From Apostichopus japonicus (Eukaryota; Echinodermata; Holothuroidea; Aspidochirotida; Stichopodidae), in the NCBI RefSeq assembly GCF_037975245.1, contig NC_092577.1, positions 32,357,898 through 32,421,897 of the forward strand: DNA of 64,000 nucleotides, in the 5' to 3' direction. A program made the translations under genes and the position numbers. The notes below the pieces were generated by a model that saw only the letters and a program-made list of their open reading frames with translations, was not told the DNA's origin and ran no database searches. This document shows, in pieces, positions 36,238-51,500 of this stretch. Positions within the stretch are counted from its first letter, which is position 1. Every line of letters starts with the position of its first letter.

Positions 36238-37383
36238 TTTCCCCAGTTGAAAGACTCAACACAAGGTTGTTACAAATAGTGGACTAGTATTGCTAGCAGT
36301 GGCGTAGGAAGGTACTTTTGAGTGGGGGGACTGAAGACAACCGGTTGGACCAGTGTGTCAGTAATAAATATATACCATGCAAACTGGACGGTGCATTCCG
36401 AGGTAGGCTATATGAAAATAAATAAAATTAAAAACTACTTTTTCATTCTTGTGTGGGGTACTCCTACACAGCCAATGGGGATCTCTATACACCCCTTAGT
36501 TAACAGCGGTCTCCGTCGTATCGATCCTTTTAGAGTTCCTATATATATATATCGTACCGCGGACTTTGGATCCTTTCTAGTTCCGCGTATCTTGACAAGC
36601 TGCAGTCTCTGAAATCATTGAGAATTCCTTTGAGGAATCTCTGACGGACACTCATAGGGAAAGCACCTATTTAGAGTAACTAACACATGGATTTTGCCAC
36701 TGATTAACTTTCCCCCTTTAGGATCGAACAATCGGGGGATCACCCCCCCCCCCCTACATTGCTTGACAGGATACTACAAAAATTCCTATAATGCAATAGA
36801 TAGATAGCACGCATATGCCTATAGTGGTTCAACCTAGAAACATTAAAAATCCTTCAATGTTATTTCAAATATATATATATATTCCCCTTGATAGTGTGAT
36901 ATAGGCGTATACCTGCCCTTCCGTGAGTTTGTGAACATTTAATGTACATGAACACATACAGTTTTCGTTAATTTTGGCTTAGCTGTACAAACTAAAAATG
37001 GGAGGGTCTGTATATTCTTTTCAAATGCTTGAAACACTTCCGTACTGTGCGGGGCTCACCACGCATAATTCTAGGGCTTCAACCCCCGGAATAATATCAA
37101 GGCCGGGGGTGGGTGGAGGCGGGGGAAGTAGACAGACAGAGTATTACAAAACAATTCCTAGTATCTGCCTGGAGGCATTAATATTTACATGAATTGACAA
37201 TACAACCTAAATCATTGAGGATTCAAAAACAAAGGTGTTTCAAAAGTTGCACAATGTACCCCTTCGTATAAACACACCATCCATTATTACGAAACTTTCT
37301 CAAACGGAAGGAGAACCAATTTCCCCCTTATACCAGATGGTGAAGTATTAGAGGGTTCTATAGACCCTATATGGTCTCCAGAG

Positions 37384-37749
37384 CAGGGGTGGGCAACCTT
37401 TTTGATTGAATGAGCCAGATATAAGGAGTGAAAAATTGACTGGGCCGCACCTAACCAACGACCTGCTGTTGATTTCAAACCTTTGATTTCGAGGGCTTTC
37501 AAGCAATAAGTGTGTGTACTTAATCTGTATTCACAAAAACATAATGTCAATACAGTACAGTTCATAATTAATGGGGATAATAGGCCTACCTGACAGCATC
37601 ATTAGTGCCGATAAATTCTAAGCAGCTAGCTCCTTTTTTGTGATGATGTGAACTTAATTGATTTTTTCTTTTTCTTTTTCTTGAGACATCTCACGGGCCG
37701 ACACTGGCGGGCCGAGTGTGACCTGCGGGCTGTAGGTTGCTGACTTCAG
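37384..37749 (+). mobile_element. hAT-type MITE, copy A (366 bp)
   Basis: It starts CAGGGGTGGGCAACC and ends GGTTGCTGACTTCAG. The flanking 8-bp duplications are ctccagag (37376-37383) and ctctagag (37750-37757). It belongs to the same family as the inverted copy at 39202-39562; both contain a ggcgggcc-type GC-rich block near one end and the same AT-rich middle. Confidence 0.75.
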
Positions 37750-38035
37750 CTCTAGAGGGTTCATTGAACCACGCCCTCAATTTCCAAAGTCTCTGAAGAA
37801 TTGCTTCCGACATATTGAGCCAACATATCACAACAGTCATGCTTTTGTGCGAGTTTGCTGACCAGTTTTCGCACATAGACAACTCATCACCAACTCATGA
37901 ATTCCGAACTGAAACCAAATAAATTAATATGCATATTTAACAGTTTGAGCGTTGGCCCATATATCTAACTACATTTCAGTGAGTGCAAACCGAAATATTT
38001 TGCCTGGAAACAGGTGCTCATCTACGGTGGCCAAA

Positions 38036-38200
38036 TAGGGACATAGGAAATCAAAATTTTGAGACAAAAGTCAATATTTTGAACTTAAAAGTCAAAATTT
38101 GGACTTGAGAGGTAAAAAAAAGAAGTCAAAATATTGAGATAAAGTCAAAATTTTTAGATTTAGGGACACTCCCTCGCCCCCCCCCCCCCCCATGTCCCTA
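38036..38200. mobile_element. Small inverted-repeat element made of AAGTCAAAAT repeats
   Basis: It is bounded by TAGGGACATA (38036) and the inverse TGTCCCTA (38193-38200). Inside are five degenerate units of the form AAGTCAAAATnTTGA and a run of about 14 C. It could be a MITE that carries an internal satellite. Confidence 0.4.
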
Positions 38201-39201
38201 TTATGCCGACATAATCATCAGGAATCTGATATTGCTGTTAGTGTTACGAGAGAAAGGATACCTTATATTAGCGACCCCTGGCAACTTCTTGGAAAAGCTT
38301 GTAACAGCTCCCTGGGTTAATCAGCTGACATGAGTAGTACATGAATTTGGTTTAAGTCAAACACACATTTGGGATAAACCCTGATTACAGTATCACCTCC
38401 ATTGCTGTTGAAAATCAGTCCCATTTAATGTAATTGAGATCAAAAGAATAACAACATTACCATTACATAGGTTTTTTCTGTACATTTATTTTGCTTGAAA
38501 TGTTGACAGTAGCAAAATGCATGCCAAGTAATTTGTAAAAAAAAAAGGGCATTTCTGAGACACATCAAAATGCTTAAAGATCATTACCACACCCAGGTAT
38601 TTGCCAGAAAACAAAGTGTTTACTGGAAGCTATTTCAGGGGAGATAGAAATAATTTTCCTGACATGCAGTTGTTGCCAAGACAAGTCCTCTAGCAGAATT
38701 ACGATCCAGCGCTTTTGCTTCAATAAGCCATGACCCGTAGGTACATTTCTCCTTTTTTAGATATAAGCAAGCAAGAACCTCTTCGAACTAAGAAAAAACT
38801 AAAAAGGTGGCAATGAAAAACATTTCCCAATGTGATGACTTTTTGCACGAGGGACTTAAGCATCACTGAAACATAATCTGTAGCTTCTAATCAAGAAAAA
38901 ATTTGAAAGGGAAATGAATCTGTAAGAAAGGGTAAACTGTCTTCATTATCCAATCGTCTTCCAGCAAATAAATAAAATGGCTGAAAGGTTGATCTTTGTA
39001 AGAATCTGACAAAACCTTTACAGAGAAACATCTGTTTTTAAACTTTTGATTACAATAATGTAAATATTAGAAGTTAGAGCAGCTTATTTAAACTTCATTT
39101 ATGTTTATAAATCAAATAACTGTTATTGGTGGACTTCCCACTTAACACACTGAGTTAACGTAACTGGTGCACTGATGACAGTCCTGTCCTTACTCTATAT
39201 C

Positions 39202-39562
39202 CTGGGTGAGCAACCTACGGCCCACATGCGGCCCGCCAGTGATTTTTTTGCGGCCCGTGAGATTTCTCACGAAAAAGAAAAAAAATCAATCAATTCTGCA
39301 TCATCACAAAAAACGAGCTAGCTGCTTAGAATAAATCGGCACTAATGTTGCTGTCAGGTAGGCCTATTATCCCATTAATTATCAATTGTACTGTATTGAC
39401 ATTATGTTTTTGTGTATACAGATTAAGTACACACAGCTATTGCTTGAAAGTCCTCAGAAACAAAGGTTTGAGATCAACAGGAGGTCGTTGGTTAGGGGCA
39501 TCCCAGTCAATTTTTCACTCCTTATATCTGGTCCATTCATTCAAAAAGGTTGCCTACCCCTG
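39202..39562 (-). mobile_element. hAT-type MITE, copy B, inverted relative to copy A
   Basis: It starts CTGGGTGAGCAACC and ends GGTTGCCTACCCCTG, the reverse complement of the family seen at 37384-37749. Long shared stretches (the Thr-Val-Leu-Thr-Leu-Cys-Phe reading in both, on opposite strands) show common descent. The target duplication is unclear here (ctctata against ctcttta). Confidence 0.7.
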
Positions 39563-40287
39563 GCTCTTTATGATCATGCTGTAAGACCATGCTACCTGGA
39601 GGTTCTTTTTTATTTGGGTACAGGTTGACTCAGGGTGAGTGTTCCAGATTGAAAAAAGAAGGGGGGGGGGAATACACAAGAGATGGCTCATTCAATCTGA
39701 CACACAAATATATGGTTTCCAACAGCTGTCAATAGTTAATTACAGGGTTGAAGTACATGAATTGCAGAGTAAGAATTTAAAAGTAATTATTTTTAACAAG
39801 TTTACCATAAAGTGTGTTTTGAGAGGCGGCCAAACCAGCTAGATCAATATCTGTTAAGGTATGTGAGTACGCAACGCTAAATCATGTGGTAACCTTGTCA
39901 TGAATTTTATGACCGATACGCAAGGTAGCATTGATAAGGTAAGAACAACGCTTCTGTCTTCTCACCTTGTAAAAGGTATCAGTCGGTAAACTCTTCACTC
40001 ATGAGTCTGACATACGAATATATATGAGTCCTCAAAACGGTGTTTTTCAAATAATAGATCTACGCCATACTGTAGGTGGTGTTTCAAACATAAGGTTGCA
40101 GTAACACTAGTCATAAGGTTCCATGGAAGCTATTAATGAAGTTGTCACACTTTCATGGTGAGTCGATGTCTAGTGATGACACAAAGCCAGCAATTGTTTT
40201 TTCATCACAAATGTTAATAGGAATGATATCATCAAGTGATGTCTACTGCAGAAGATTGCTTTGTCCATCCTCCACTGCTTGCAATCC

Positions 40288-41525
<1,238 letters not shown>

Positions 41526-42598
41526 GACTAGAAAGAGGGGGAAAAAAGCTCAGTTAATGATAGTCATTGGTTAAGGAGATGCAGATCATTTTACAAAGGC
41601 TAATATTCTAACTTTGGCCCAACATTCATTAAGTATTTGCAGTCCATGGAATATAAACAATGTCAAAACCTTAGTTAGGCTAGTAGGGTATACTTCAATT
41701 GTGCCATATATTCAGTGTGCTCATAATTACCTAGCCTTTGCTTATTAACTGGCTATGAAGTATCTGGTAATTCTTTTTGGACTACTGTATTTACTAGTGT
41801 ATAGACCATAGAACTTCAATTTCTATGGTACAGACCAAACGACTAGTAACGTTAGGCTATCTTAATGGTAGGCCCTAGTCCTAATCCTATGCTCAACTTT
41901 CTAATCTAGGCTAGCCCTAACATAGTTTATATGATTGCGAATAGAAAGTGCGAACGCAGTAAGCACAAATTGGTGACAAAACCCGGTACCTTAAGTTACT
42001 CTTGGTAATTTATCAAATAATTCGTTGGAAATCCTGAAAAAGGAAATCAGTATTTTTTTCAATTGTCACACAGCAGTCGCGCTTGTCATTGCTATACCAA
42101 AAGATGTATATCACCTAAAGCGTGAAAGGGACGTTGTAAATAATTCTTACACAGTTGAAGCTTACATTGTAACCATATTATTTCGTTTACAATTTATTTC
42201 GAAATAAAAATTCCAAAATCAGGGGTCAAATATAATAAATAAACTAATTAAGACATATTCTGCAGCGATTGAGTTACTTTATGTTGTTAATTAGTCAAAA
42301 ACAATTTCAAATGAAAGCTGTTTGACTGAAAGATATGCGTTTTATTCTCACGCGGCTTCTCAACTGAAATGGGTCAAATGGTTCAGTTTTGCGAAACAAA
42401 TGCTTTAGACAGGTTTGAATAGCCTACTTTTTTATATACACACTGGCTTGAACGGAACTAACTTAGTCAGTATCTAGATCTTACAGTTGTCCTGACAGCA
42501 GCATTAATGCTGCAATTATAGAGGGCAACTATAGTTTCGATTTTTCTTTCATCATAAGTTAGTTGCCGGATCCAAAGTCAGAGATTTATTACAGGAAA
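41526..42598. promoter_or_regulatory. Bidirectional POLR2K-INTS9 intergenic region
   Basis: This 1073-bp stretch separates two start codons that point away from each other, so it must contain both 5' UTRs and both promoters unless each has distant upstream exons. No TATA box is obvious at a fitting distance. No long ORF or recognisable transposon was seen in it. A few CpGs are scattered near 41950, 42075 and 42350. Confidence 0.55.
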
Positions 42599-45500
42599 AT
42601 GAAATTGGTAAGTTTTATTTACGTTCTCCGGGGACTTTCTACCCACTGTAGTGTAGGCTAGTCTGTAAGTAACTGTCAGTGTAGCTTAGTCTTATGCCAC
42701 AGTATCAAAATAACCGTGTGGCATCTGTTGGGAGCGCCCGTTTCTACCCAATAAAACCATCCGCTAACTTTGTTTAAGATAAGTGAGCCCTATGCTACTT
42801 AGGCCTACATACTGCTGGAACTTGGAGAACTCAACATTTAATTGTGCCCCTTGCATACCTTGCACTATAATTGCTAGCTATAGGCCTGTTTTATTTAGGG
42901 CAGGTTTAAAGAGTGGGGAGATTGGTTGATTGTTACAGGGGGTAAGCTTCATGATGGAAAGGGGGACGTATGAGTGGAGTTTAGGATATATTGTCATTGA
43001 TACAGATCTCAGGAAGACCTTTCCCATAAACTGTAAAGGAAGAAAAGAGTGCAAGCCCCTCTCCCTTCTGTTTGGAATGCTCTGTTTTTAATGGTCTGTA
43101 TGCTTCAGGGGCCTTATAAAGCAACTTACAAAATGATCATTGTATTGGATAACTGTAATGCTCATCTGTTACATGTCTTTTCTTCTCCCAGTATGCCCTT
43201 TCAGATCACTCCAGTGCACCATGTCTTCTCTTGACCTTCAAGGGAACATCGATTTTACTGGACTGTGGGCTGGATATGACTAGCCTTCAGCATTTCTTAC
43301 CCCTAACTGTGGTACCAAGGTAACATTACTTGCTGATAATTTGTTTTTGAAAGACATATCTGTCTGTCAGAAGTTTAGTTGCCACTGATATCATCATACT
43401 AATAATCCAAAATTTTAATGTAAAATGTGAAGAGAAAAAGCGAACTGCATGAGGGGTGCATAGGGATTGAAGCAGTCTTACCGTAAGACATTTTGTAGTA
43501 AAACTGAGCCAAGATTCTGTATAATAATGCAAAGGCATTCAATATGCACACAAGCCTCTGTAATGTATTGAGATGATTTTTGCAGATCTGTTTACATTCT
43601 CCCCAAACAGGAAGAGGATATTTGAAATTGCTAAAACTGTTTCTTTTTCTCCATGAATATTACAGTGCCAGAATAGCCAAACTCCCTCCTTGGCAGCCAT
43701 TAATGGAAAAAACCTCAGATAAAATATTGAGAAATGTAAGTTGAAAAAAATTAATAGTACAGGACAGGACTTTGTACTTTTATTTGAACAGTTATGGAAA
43801 TGTCATCAATAAATCCTCCAATTTCAATTATATGTTTATTGAAAAGTATTTTTAAGGAATTTCTACCCAAAAAAATTATTCTCCAAACCTGAGGAGTGTT
43901 TAAGTTTAGCAGTATAATATTTCCAACTGAGTGACATTAAACTCCATAAGCACTGAACCCCAAGGACCATTAATTTAATTTCTATCACATTAGTGGATGA
44001 TTCACAGTACACATTAGGCCTATCCTAATAGTGAAAGCAGCTTCATTATATGTGTCAAATTATGGAAGATTTAGATCTCATTTATGTTTATGCGAAAATA
44101 TGTTTGCAATTATAATCATTGCTTAAAAAGAGAAACAAGTCCATTTTTTGTTGTGTCTTTTTCAGGAGCTGAGAGAATGTGGTGGTAGAGTCTTTGTTGA
44201 CAGTGACCTGGAGCTGTGTGTTCCTGAGGTATTCTTTTACTTTTTTCATTTACCTGTAATTCAAAATACTTTATGAGGAGCTGTATTAACTCTCAATCTC
44301 TAACGATTGATTTTAAAGGTTATCAACCCCCCCCCCCCCCAACCAAAAAAAAAGACCTTCCCAAACAGTTTATTCCATTATTAGGTAGAGTGATTGTGAT
44401 TTGAAGTGATTTCATATTGCAGAAGTTGTCATAGTTACATGTTTTTCTTTTCCTCTGTCAGCTGCCCCTGATAAACCTCTCTCATGTGGATACAATTCTT
44501 ATTTCAAGCTATCACTGTATGCTAGCTCTTCCATTTATCACAGAGGTAAGGAAAAGTTTTTTTCTTCATTTCTTTAAGGCTTTTTGGCATTTCTTGTTTG
44601 CTTCTCTTGTAACTCAAGCCTTAGATCTATGATGATTTTATATATAGCATTAAGAAGACCATCGCTGGTTAAAATTTCATCATAGGCTAAATTGGTTGTT
44701 GAAAAGTTCAATGAAGCATTTGCATTACAAGTTGAAGGATATTTAAAAGAAAATTATTTTGTCAATTATTTGTGAGCACACCCTGTTAGTTACTAGAACT
44801 GTTCAATTCTAGTCAATTGCAATCAGAAGCACCTTCCCTCGTGATGCACTTGTCTTGATTTATATGAAAAAACATTCCATTGTTAGATGGTCGTTGGAAG
44901 AAGAGACATAAACAACACCACAGACAACAAAAAATATGTATTCAGTTGTGTCCATTTCTATAAATGCATTAATTGGTCACCAGCTTGTACTAACAATGTT
45001 ATTATGTTTACTCTTTGTCTTCATAGTACTCTGAATTTAAAGGTACGATCTACGCTACAGAGCCAACCATCAAGATCGGACAGTAAGATTTAAATAACTT
45101 CTGTTTGTATTCAAGTTTAAAATTAACATAAATGGGTATCGCTTGTTTGCGAAGGCTGGACCTAAATTGTGGAAAAAGCTACCTGACAGCCTTAAAGAAG
45201 TCCAAAATGCTGCTACTTTTAAGAGGCAATTAAAACACTTCTTATTTGTCAATGGTTCTGATTTCAGCCAGAATCTTGACCAGGTTTAACTTTTGTATCG
45301 TTACTATGAGTTTTATTTAGTTGTTTTCCTGTACAGCAGTGCACACAGTTTTTTGTAGTTGTGCTTATAAGCCTTTATATAATTATTAACTTATAACTTG
45401 CATAATTAATATTTAATTCTCACATTCTTGGCTGGATTCACTCCTTTTTATGCTCAAGTGGGGTAATTACCCAGCATTCCAGTTTCTGGACTATATCAAT

Positions 45501-48500
45501 GGGGTATACAGTATGTTTTTTTTTACATTTTTCAGTTGCTCAAGTATTTTCATGTTTTGAGATTCAATTACTCAGCACAAATAGTTGTTTTCTCTTTTTT
45601 TGCTTAGGATGATAATGGAGGAACTAGTCGAGTACATCAACAGGGTTCCGAAGAGAAAGAGGGCAGTGTTTTGGAAATCTGTTGACCTGAGAAAATTTCT
45701 GCCTTCTCCATTGAAGGAGGTTGCTCACCTGTCGTCATGGCGATCCTGTTACTCCAATCAGGATATACAGTCATGCATTTCAAAAATTAAACCTGCTGCC
45801 TTCTCAGAAAATTTGGTGAGTGATTCAAGTTTTTGTATGTGGTTGAAAGTCAGTCATTTTAAGATAGTAGAAACATTTGGACTGGTGAACCTCAACGATT
45901 TGGCACAAGACTGCCAAGGTCCTATTGATGTATGTTCATATAACTGTTATAATGGCTAGAAGGGACCACTCTGACAACTTCCCCCTCCTTTCCTCTGTAG
46001 AAAATGATCTGACTTTTTACATATCTTGCTAAAAGCTTCTTAACATGCAATAGGTTAAAAAATTAGCAAAGTGTGAATCTTGCCACAAGCAATGAAGTAA
46101 TTTTCACAAGCTCACAGGAAAATGAGGTGAACAAATTTTACAATTTTGGAGAAAATGGTATTCCTATAACAGCACATATCACTCTCTTATGTGTACAATA
46201 TTCAAGATACGATTTGAATAGTGACTTGTGGTAAGTATACCATGATGCCATTGCCAATATATTACTTGCAAATAAAAGTACATTCAGCAAGTCACCATCA
46301 TGTAGATTTAACCATTTCCATGTCCCTCTTTTTTTTAGAGTCTATTTGGGGCACTCAAACTAACCCCACTCAGCTCTGGTTACTGCCTCGGCAGTTGTAA
46401 CTGGGTCATCAAGTCTGAATTTGAAAAGGTTAGTCTCTTGGGGATGTTAAAATATATGTTAGTAGCCAAACACATATACATATGGAAAGTGAAAGTCTAA
46501 CTTGAATAGCAGTTGGTTGTGTATGTAAGATACGAGAAAGGTATGATCCCATGAACTAAATAGTATATGAGATTAGTGTCATAATAGATGTGAAACAGGT
46601 GTAGAGAGCCTCTGATTTTGCAAAAAAAATACTATATTTTTAGCAAAGACCTACAGTGCTTTCATAATCTTCATAATGTTACATACTTAAAAATCAGGTT
46701 ATTGGTTCAGGTTAAAATAGTATTGGTTAGTTGTACCAGTCTTTCTTCATAGTGTTGGCATTGGAACCTTACACCAGAACATAACAAAAAGTCTACTGTA
46801 CTTATGTAATTCTAGTAATGAGCAAACATGCACCAAGCTGTCTGATTGCTCTGAGGTTTTGTTTATCAATAAACTGAAGGGAAAATTTCCGTTTGTCTTC
46901 TGCCAGATTTCCTACATCTCAGGTTCATCGTTGCTGACCACGCATTCCTTACCGATTTCACAAGAACCACTGAAGAATAGTGATGTGGTCATCTTTACAG
47001 GCATCACACAGACACCGACCCATAACCCAGACAGTATGCTAGGAGAATTCTGCAGCACCTTAGGTGATTATAATGTCCTGCTCCTTGCACCATCCTTTAC
47101 AAATCATCTTTCAGTTATGAGAGGGACATCTCTGTATCCTCTTTGTCAAGAGGATGGTGAAGCTGAGGGGGCTGCAGCATCACTGCAGCCCGGCTGCATA
47201 CGATACCATCATTTGTGCTCTGCATTGTCACACAATGGACATTGCCTAGTCTGCACATATAATGCCTATTGTTTGATATTGAGTAAACTTTGCTGTAAAG
47301 AGACTTTGTAGTTCTGCAGTTTTCTTTTTCGAAATAGTGCCTTTTGAAAAGTAGTCACATTTAGGACATAGGTGCTGGTGATCGATTCTGTAACATGCCA
47401 GGGAATATTACATCTAGAATCGCATCGCGAACTGCTATGCAGGATGTTCAAATTGCTATACAGTTGCAAAAATTGCAGAACAGTTTTGTACACAGGAACT
47501 ATAGTATTTATGAGGGAAAAACTTCAGAACCTTCAAAAACTGCTACACAAAAGTTGAATACTAAAGTATTTCCTATATTCTCCCTGTAATGGAAATGCAA
47601 AATTTCAGAAATGTTGATTACATTATTTTAAGTGGAATCTGACAAGTTGAGCTGATGAGACGCTAGTTTTGAATAACATCTTAATCAACTCAAAAGAAGG
47701 CTACTTACTATCACATCTTAGCTTGAAACAGTTAAATAAATCCCTGGTTATTAAAACTTCTTCACTGGGTAACCAAAATTTGTACTTTCATTTTAATGGA
47801 GTTATTCCAGGGAGGGATGTGGTGGGCTGGGGAAGTATCTCCCCTCCCCTTGAGAAAGTTGCTATGATTAAGAGTGGTTTGGTGCAAAATGGCATTATAT
47901 TATTTTGCATCTTTTGAGGTAGTTTATGCTCCAGGTTTTTCTCTCTCTTTTTTTTCTCTCACAATATCGGCATTTCTTATTTTGACAACCCCCACTTTGA
48001 ATACCAGGGCATTAAATGATTATTTTTGTTGTTCCATTTTTGCAGCTGTAACGATCAAGAACGGGGGTAACGTGTTAGTTCCTTGCTACCCCTCTGGTGT
48101 GCTCTATGACCTCTTTGAATGCTTAGCGGGTTACATGGACAAGATGGGGCTCGGACAGACACCCTTCTTCTTCATCTCCCCAGTAGCAGAGATGTCATTG
48201 GATTATTCTCAGATTTTGTCAGAATGGTTAGCATTATTAAATGCATCTGATTATATATTTTTGAAATAAAAAAAAACTGTTAGCAAACTGCTTATCCACT
48301 AGAGAGCCTGTGTAGGAGAATGTGTAAAAGTAAGTTGGCCTGACGTTTCGAACCTAGCAAAGGCTAACAAAAAAAAAAATTATTTTAAAATTATATTTGT
48401 TTTGGTTTGAGATGAACATTGTGACAAGTCACGACTGCAGTCGCTAGATATTTCAAAAGTGACTCGAACGAGTCTGTCAAAGTTCACCTAATAGAGATGA

Positions 48501-51500
48501 TGCAGTGATTCGAGTAAGTGACTGGACATGCATCAGGAAATTAGTTACTTTCAGTGACTTTGACTTGAAAGTGACTTAAGTATAAATCTTCCTCCATAAG
48601 AACTTGTATACACACATGTTCCTTGTTTTGACACAGTGTGTAACAGTCTGTTAATAACCATGTGTCTCTAAGATTTTGTTTTTCATCTTTTGGTAACAGA
48701 ACTTTACATGTTAATAGTGGAATGGGCTCACTCTCATATTTTGGGGGGTGTTGGGTAAAGGTGGGAGGGGGGGGCTTCATTACTGCTTAAGGTGTTTCAT
48801 TTCTTTGTGTCCTATTTCAGTTGACCCTTTAATGGTCCTTTCTTTTTTCTTTACAGGTTATGTGAAAGCAAGATGAACAAGACCTACCTTCCAGAACCAC
48901 CTTTCCCTCATGCTGATTTGGTCAAAGAAAATTGGCTGAAACACTTTCCGTCTATTCATGGTTTGTTCATTCATCCTTTGTAGTTGCTTCATGATGTAGA
49001 TGTCCATGTATCCTCATGAAAACAGATGATTGTATGTATCTTATCAGACAGGGTGATGAAAATATACTTCTTACAAGATTATTTATTTGCGTTTTCATCG
49101 TCAGTGCTTTACTCCTCCTTACCGACCTTATGAAGTAATAGCAGAGAGTTTTTCCAGTCAAATATATGTGGCAAGTGATCACTTAAAAGAGTTTCCACAT
49201 CGACAGTCCCATCATAGACTGGAAGTGTGCTCTGAAGCTGAAGAGATGTTAATATCTCATGATTTTTGTTCTGATTTGTACAGACTGATATTACTTGGGT
49301 GGAAAATGAAGGAATGTTTTTGAACAGCATAATGTCAATGTACTCTTAATTAAATAGTAATGAAACAGAAGCAATTTTTTTAAATGTAAAAAAATCGTTT
49401 GTTTGGACAGGCACTAGTGATGACATTGATTAGTTGTTTTTTATTTATATTGTAGGAGAATTTACCAATCAGTTTCGTTCACCTTGTGTTGTGTTTACCG
49501 GTCATCCGTCCTTACGAATGGGAGATGCAGTTCATTTTATGGAAATCTGGGGAAAGAACAGTAACAATACAGTTATATTTATAGGTAAGTGAGGGAGACA
49601 GTCAGTGAGAGGGTCCTGTCTGTTTGTCTGTCGGTTGATCAGTCCGTCCGTCTGTCTATGAGTTGGAAATCTAGTGAAGAAACTATCAGCCTGCCCCCAA
49701 GATTTGAACCTGATCCTAACCCCCCCCCCCCACATGCACATGCCCTAACCTACTGGCTATGACTGCTACTGTTAAGTACTGTGGTTAAACCCAATCAAGG
49801 TTGGGCTGTAATTTTACTATAGTCCTTATATCACCTGGCAAGTGTTACAGAAGTATGAAAACGTAGCTAATAGTCTGTATGTCACCAGCAAATGGATATC
49901 TCAAAGTAAAAGAAAATAGGTCTATTGATATATTGATTGTGGCATCCATCCACACACCCACCCACACATCCTTCGTTAGCCAGATTAGGTTCTTGGGTTT
50001 TCAAAGGATTTGTAAAATCTTGTTCTCGTCTTTATCCTTTTAACTCTTCACAATTACTGACTGACTGGTGTTATTGTTTTCCAGTCAGAATTGTTTTTTT
50101 TAAGAAGAACTATGTTTCTCATTTCTTTTTATTTTCCGTAGAACCTGACTTCCCATACCTGGATGCTCTTGCTCCCTACCAGCCTCTCCCAATGAAGGCT
50201 GTTTACTGTCCAATAGACACCGCCCTCACTTACCAACAAGCAAACAAGATCATAAGAGAGCTAGAAGTAAGTCTAGCATTTAACATTTTGACATTATATC
50301 ATATTGTGTCATCAGGAGTCAGGGTATTTCTATTTTGTCTGAGGAAAGGATACCGATATGTTGTGACCTAGGATCTAGTCGTAAGTTGATTGGTGATGTC
50401 CCTCCCATTTGTCAGGAAAGAAGTCATTTTGAAGGTACCTATGTAAAAATAGCACCAGATTTGAAGTAAAAAAGCGACCTTATAGTAATGGTCTTAGAAA
50501 GACTGTTATTATTTACGATTTGCCTTTTGGTGCTCTAATCTGAGTCCCTGTCAAGAAAGCCTCTTTTTGCGTTCATTACAACTTTTCAGAATCACCTAAA
50601 AATCCAGACCCTTTTTTTTTCCACTTAAATTTTGGAAAAAGATAAAGAAAAAGAGCACGTTTCGAGGAAACCCAAGATCAGGAGCCTGGATGCATTGGGG
50701 ATCCTCTAAGTTTCCTCGGAAATATACGGTGTTTTTTACTTCATTTTGAAAGGTTATGCAAGGACAGTCTCATTTAATGTGATGATAATGAATTTTAACT
50801 GCTACATTGCTGATCCTTAAAGGAATAACGAAGGCAGGGATCAAAGACACTTTAGACAATTATTTAGTGACCTCAAAATTCTCTAATAATCGATTTTTAA
50901 GCTGACCGCTTTCTGTTTGACTGAATATGCTCACTTTAAAATTGGCTCCTAAGGCCTAACCACAATACAGAGTATAAACCGCCATCGATTACATAATACG
51001 CTTGAAATTCCAAATGTCAAATTGAAACAATGGATTATTAATCAGTTTATCAAAACTTTTGAACCTCTCGCCCATTTTGACTTACCTTACAATACATTTT
51101 CTTCGTTTTCCTACTATCTGCAGCCACGACAGTTGATTGTGCCCGAGAAGTACTTGAGCCCACCGCTTGCAATGCCCTCTTACACGGAACTTGTCATTGA
51201 GGCTGTAAGTCTTTCATTCGATGTTTAGTCTTGCTTGTAGTTGATTCAAGAAGCTTATGGAATTTTATTCTGCAAAGAAAAAAAGAGAAGATTATACAAT
51301 CCCTTCTTAGCTCCCTTGAAATCCAATCAACAGTGACTCCAAATGGTGCACTGTTTCATATGAATGCCATTAAACATTCTCCTCTTTTCTTGAAACGGTG
51401 TGATAAGTATGTGGTTATTCAAATCCATTTTAGTGAATAGCAATTGCCCAGATTCTTTTATGCAAATTAGGGGAGACCTTGATAAAGCTTCTTTGACCTA

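Larger units (their letters stand above)
36238..40287. other. Intergenic, transposon-rich, between the SCRIB 5' side and the POLR2K 3' end
   Basis: It contains a hAT-like left terminus CAGTGGCGTAGGAAGG at 36297 without a detected right end, the two inverted MITE copies (37384, 39202) and the small element at 38036. No gene was seen. A minus-strand AATAAA (complement of 39608-39613) is one candidate POLR2K poly(A) signal, but it is about 680 bp past the stop. Confidence 0.5.

Noticed and set aside
35574-36240. Intact hAT transposon with both ends around the transposase fragment
   Set aside because: Only a possible left end and the C-terminal coding part are present; the right end and the catalytic region are missing.
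36297-36700. Complete hAT MITE starting CAGTGGCGTAGG
   Set aside because: No matching inverted right end or 8-bp duplication was found downstream, so only the left-end-like sequence is noted.
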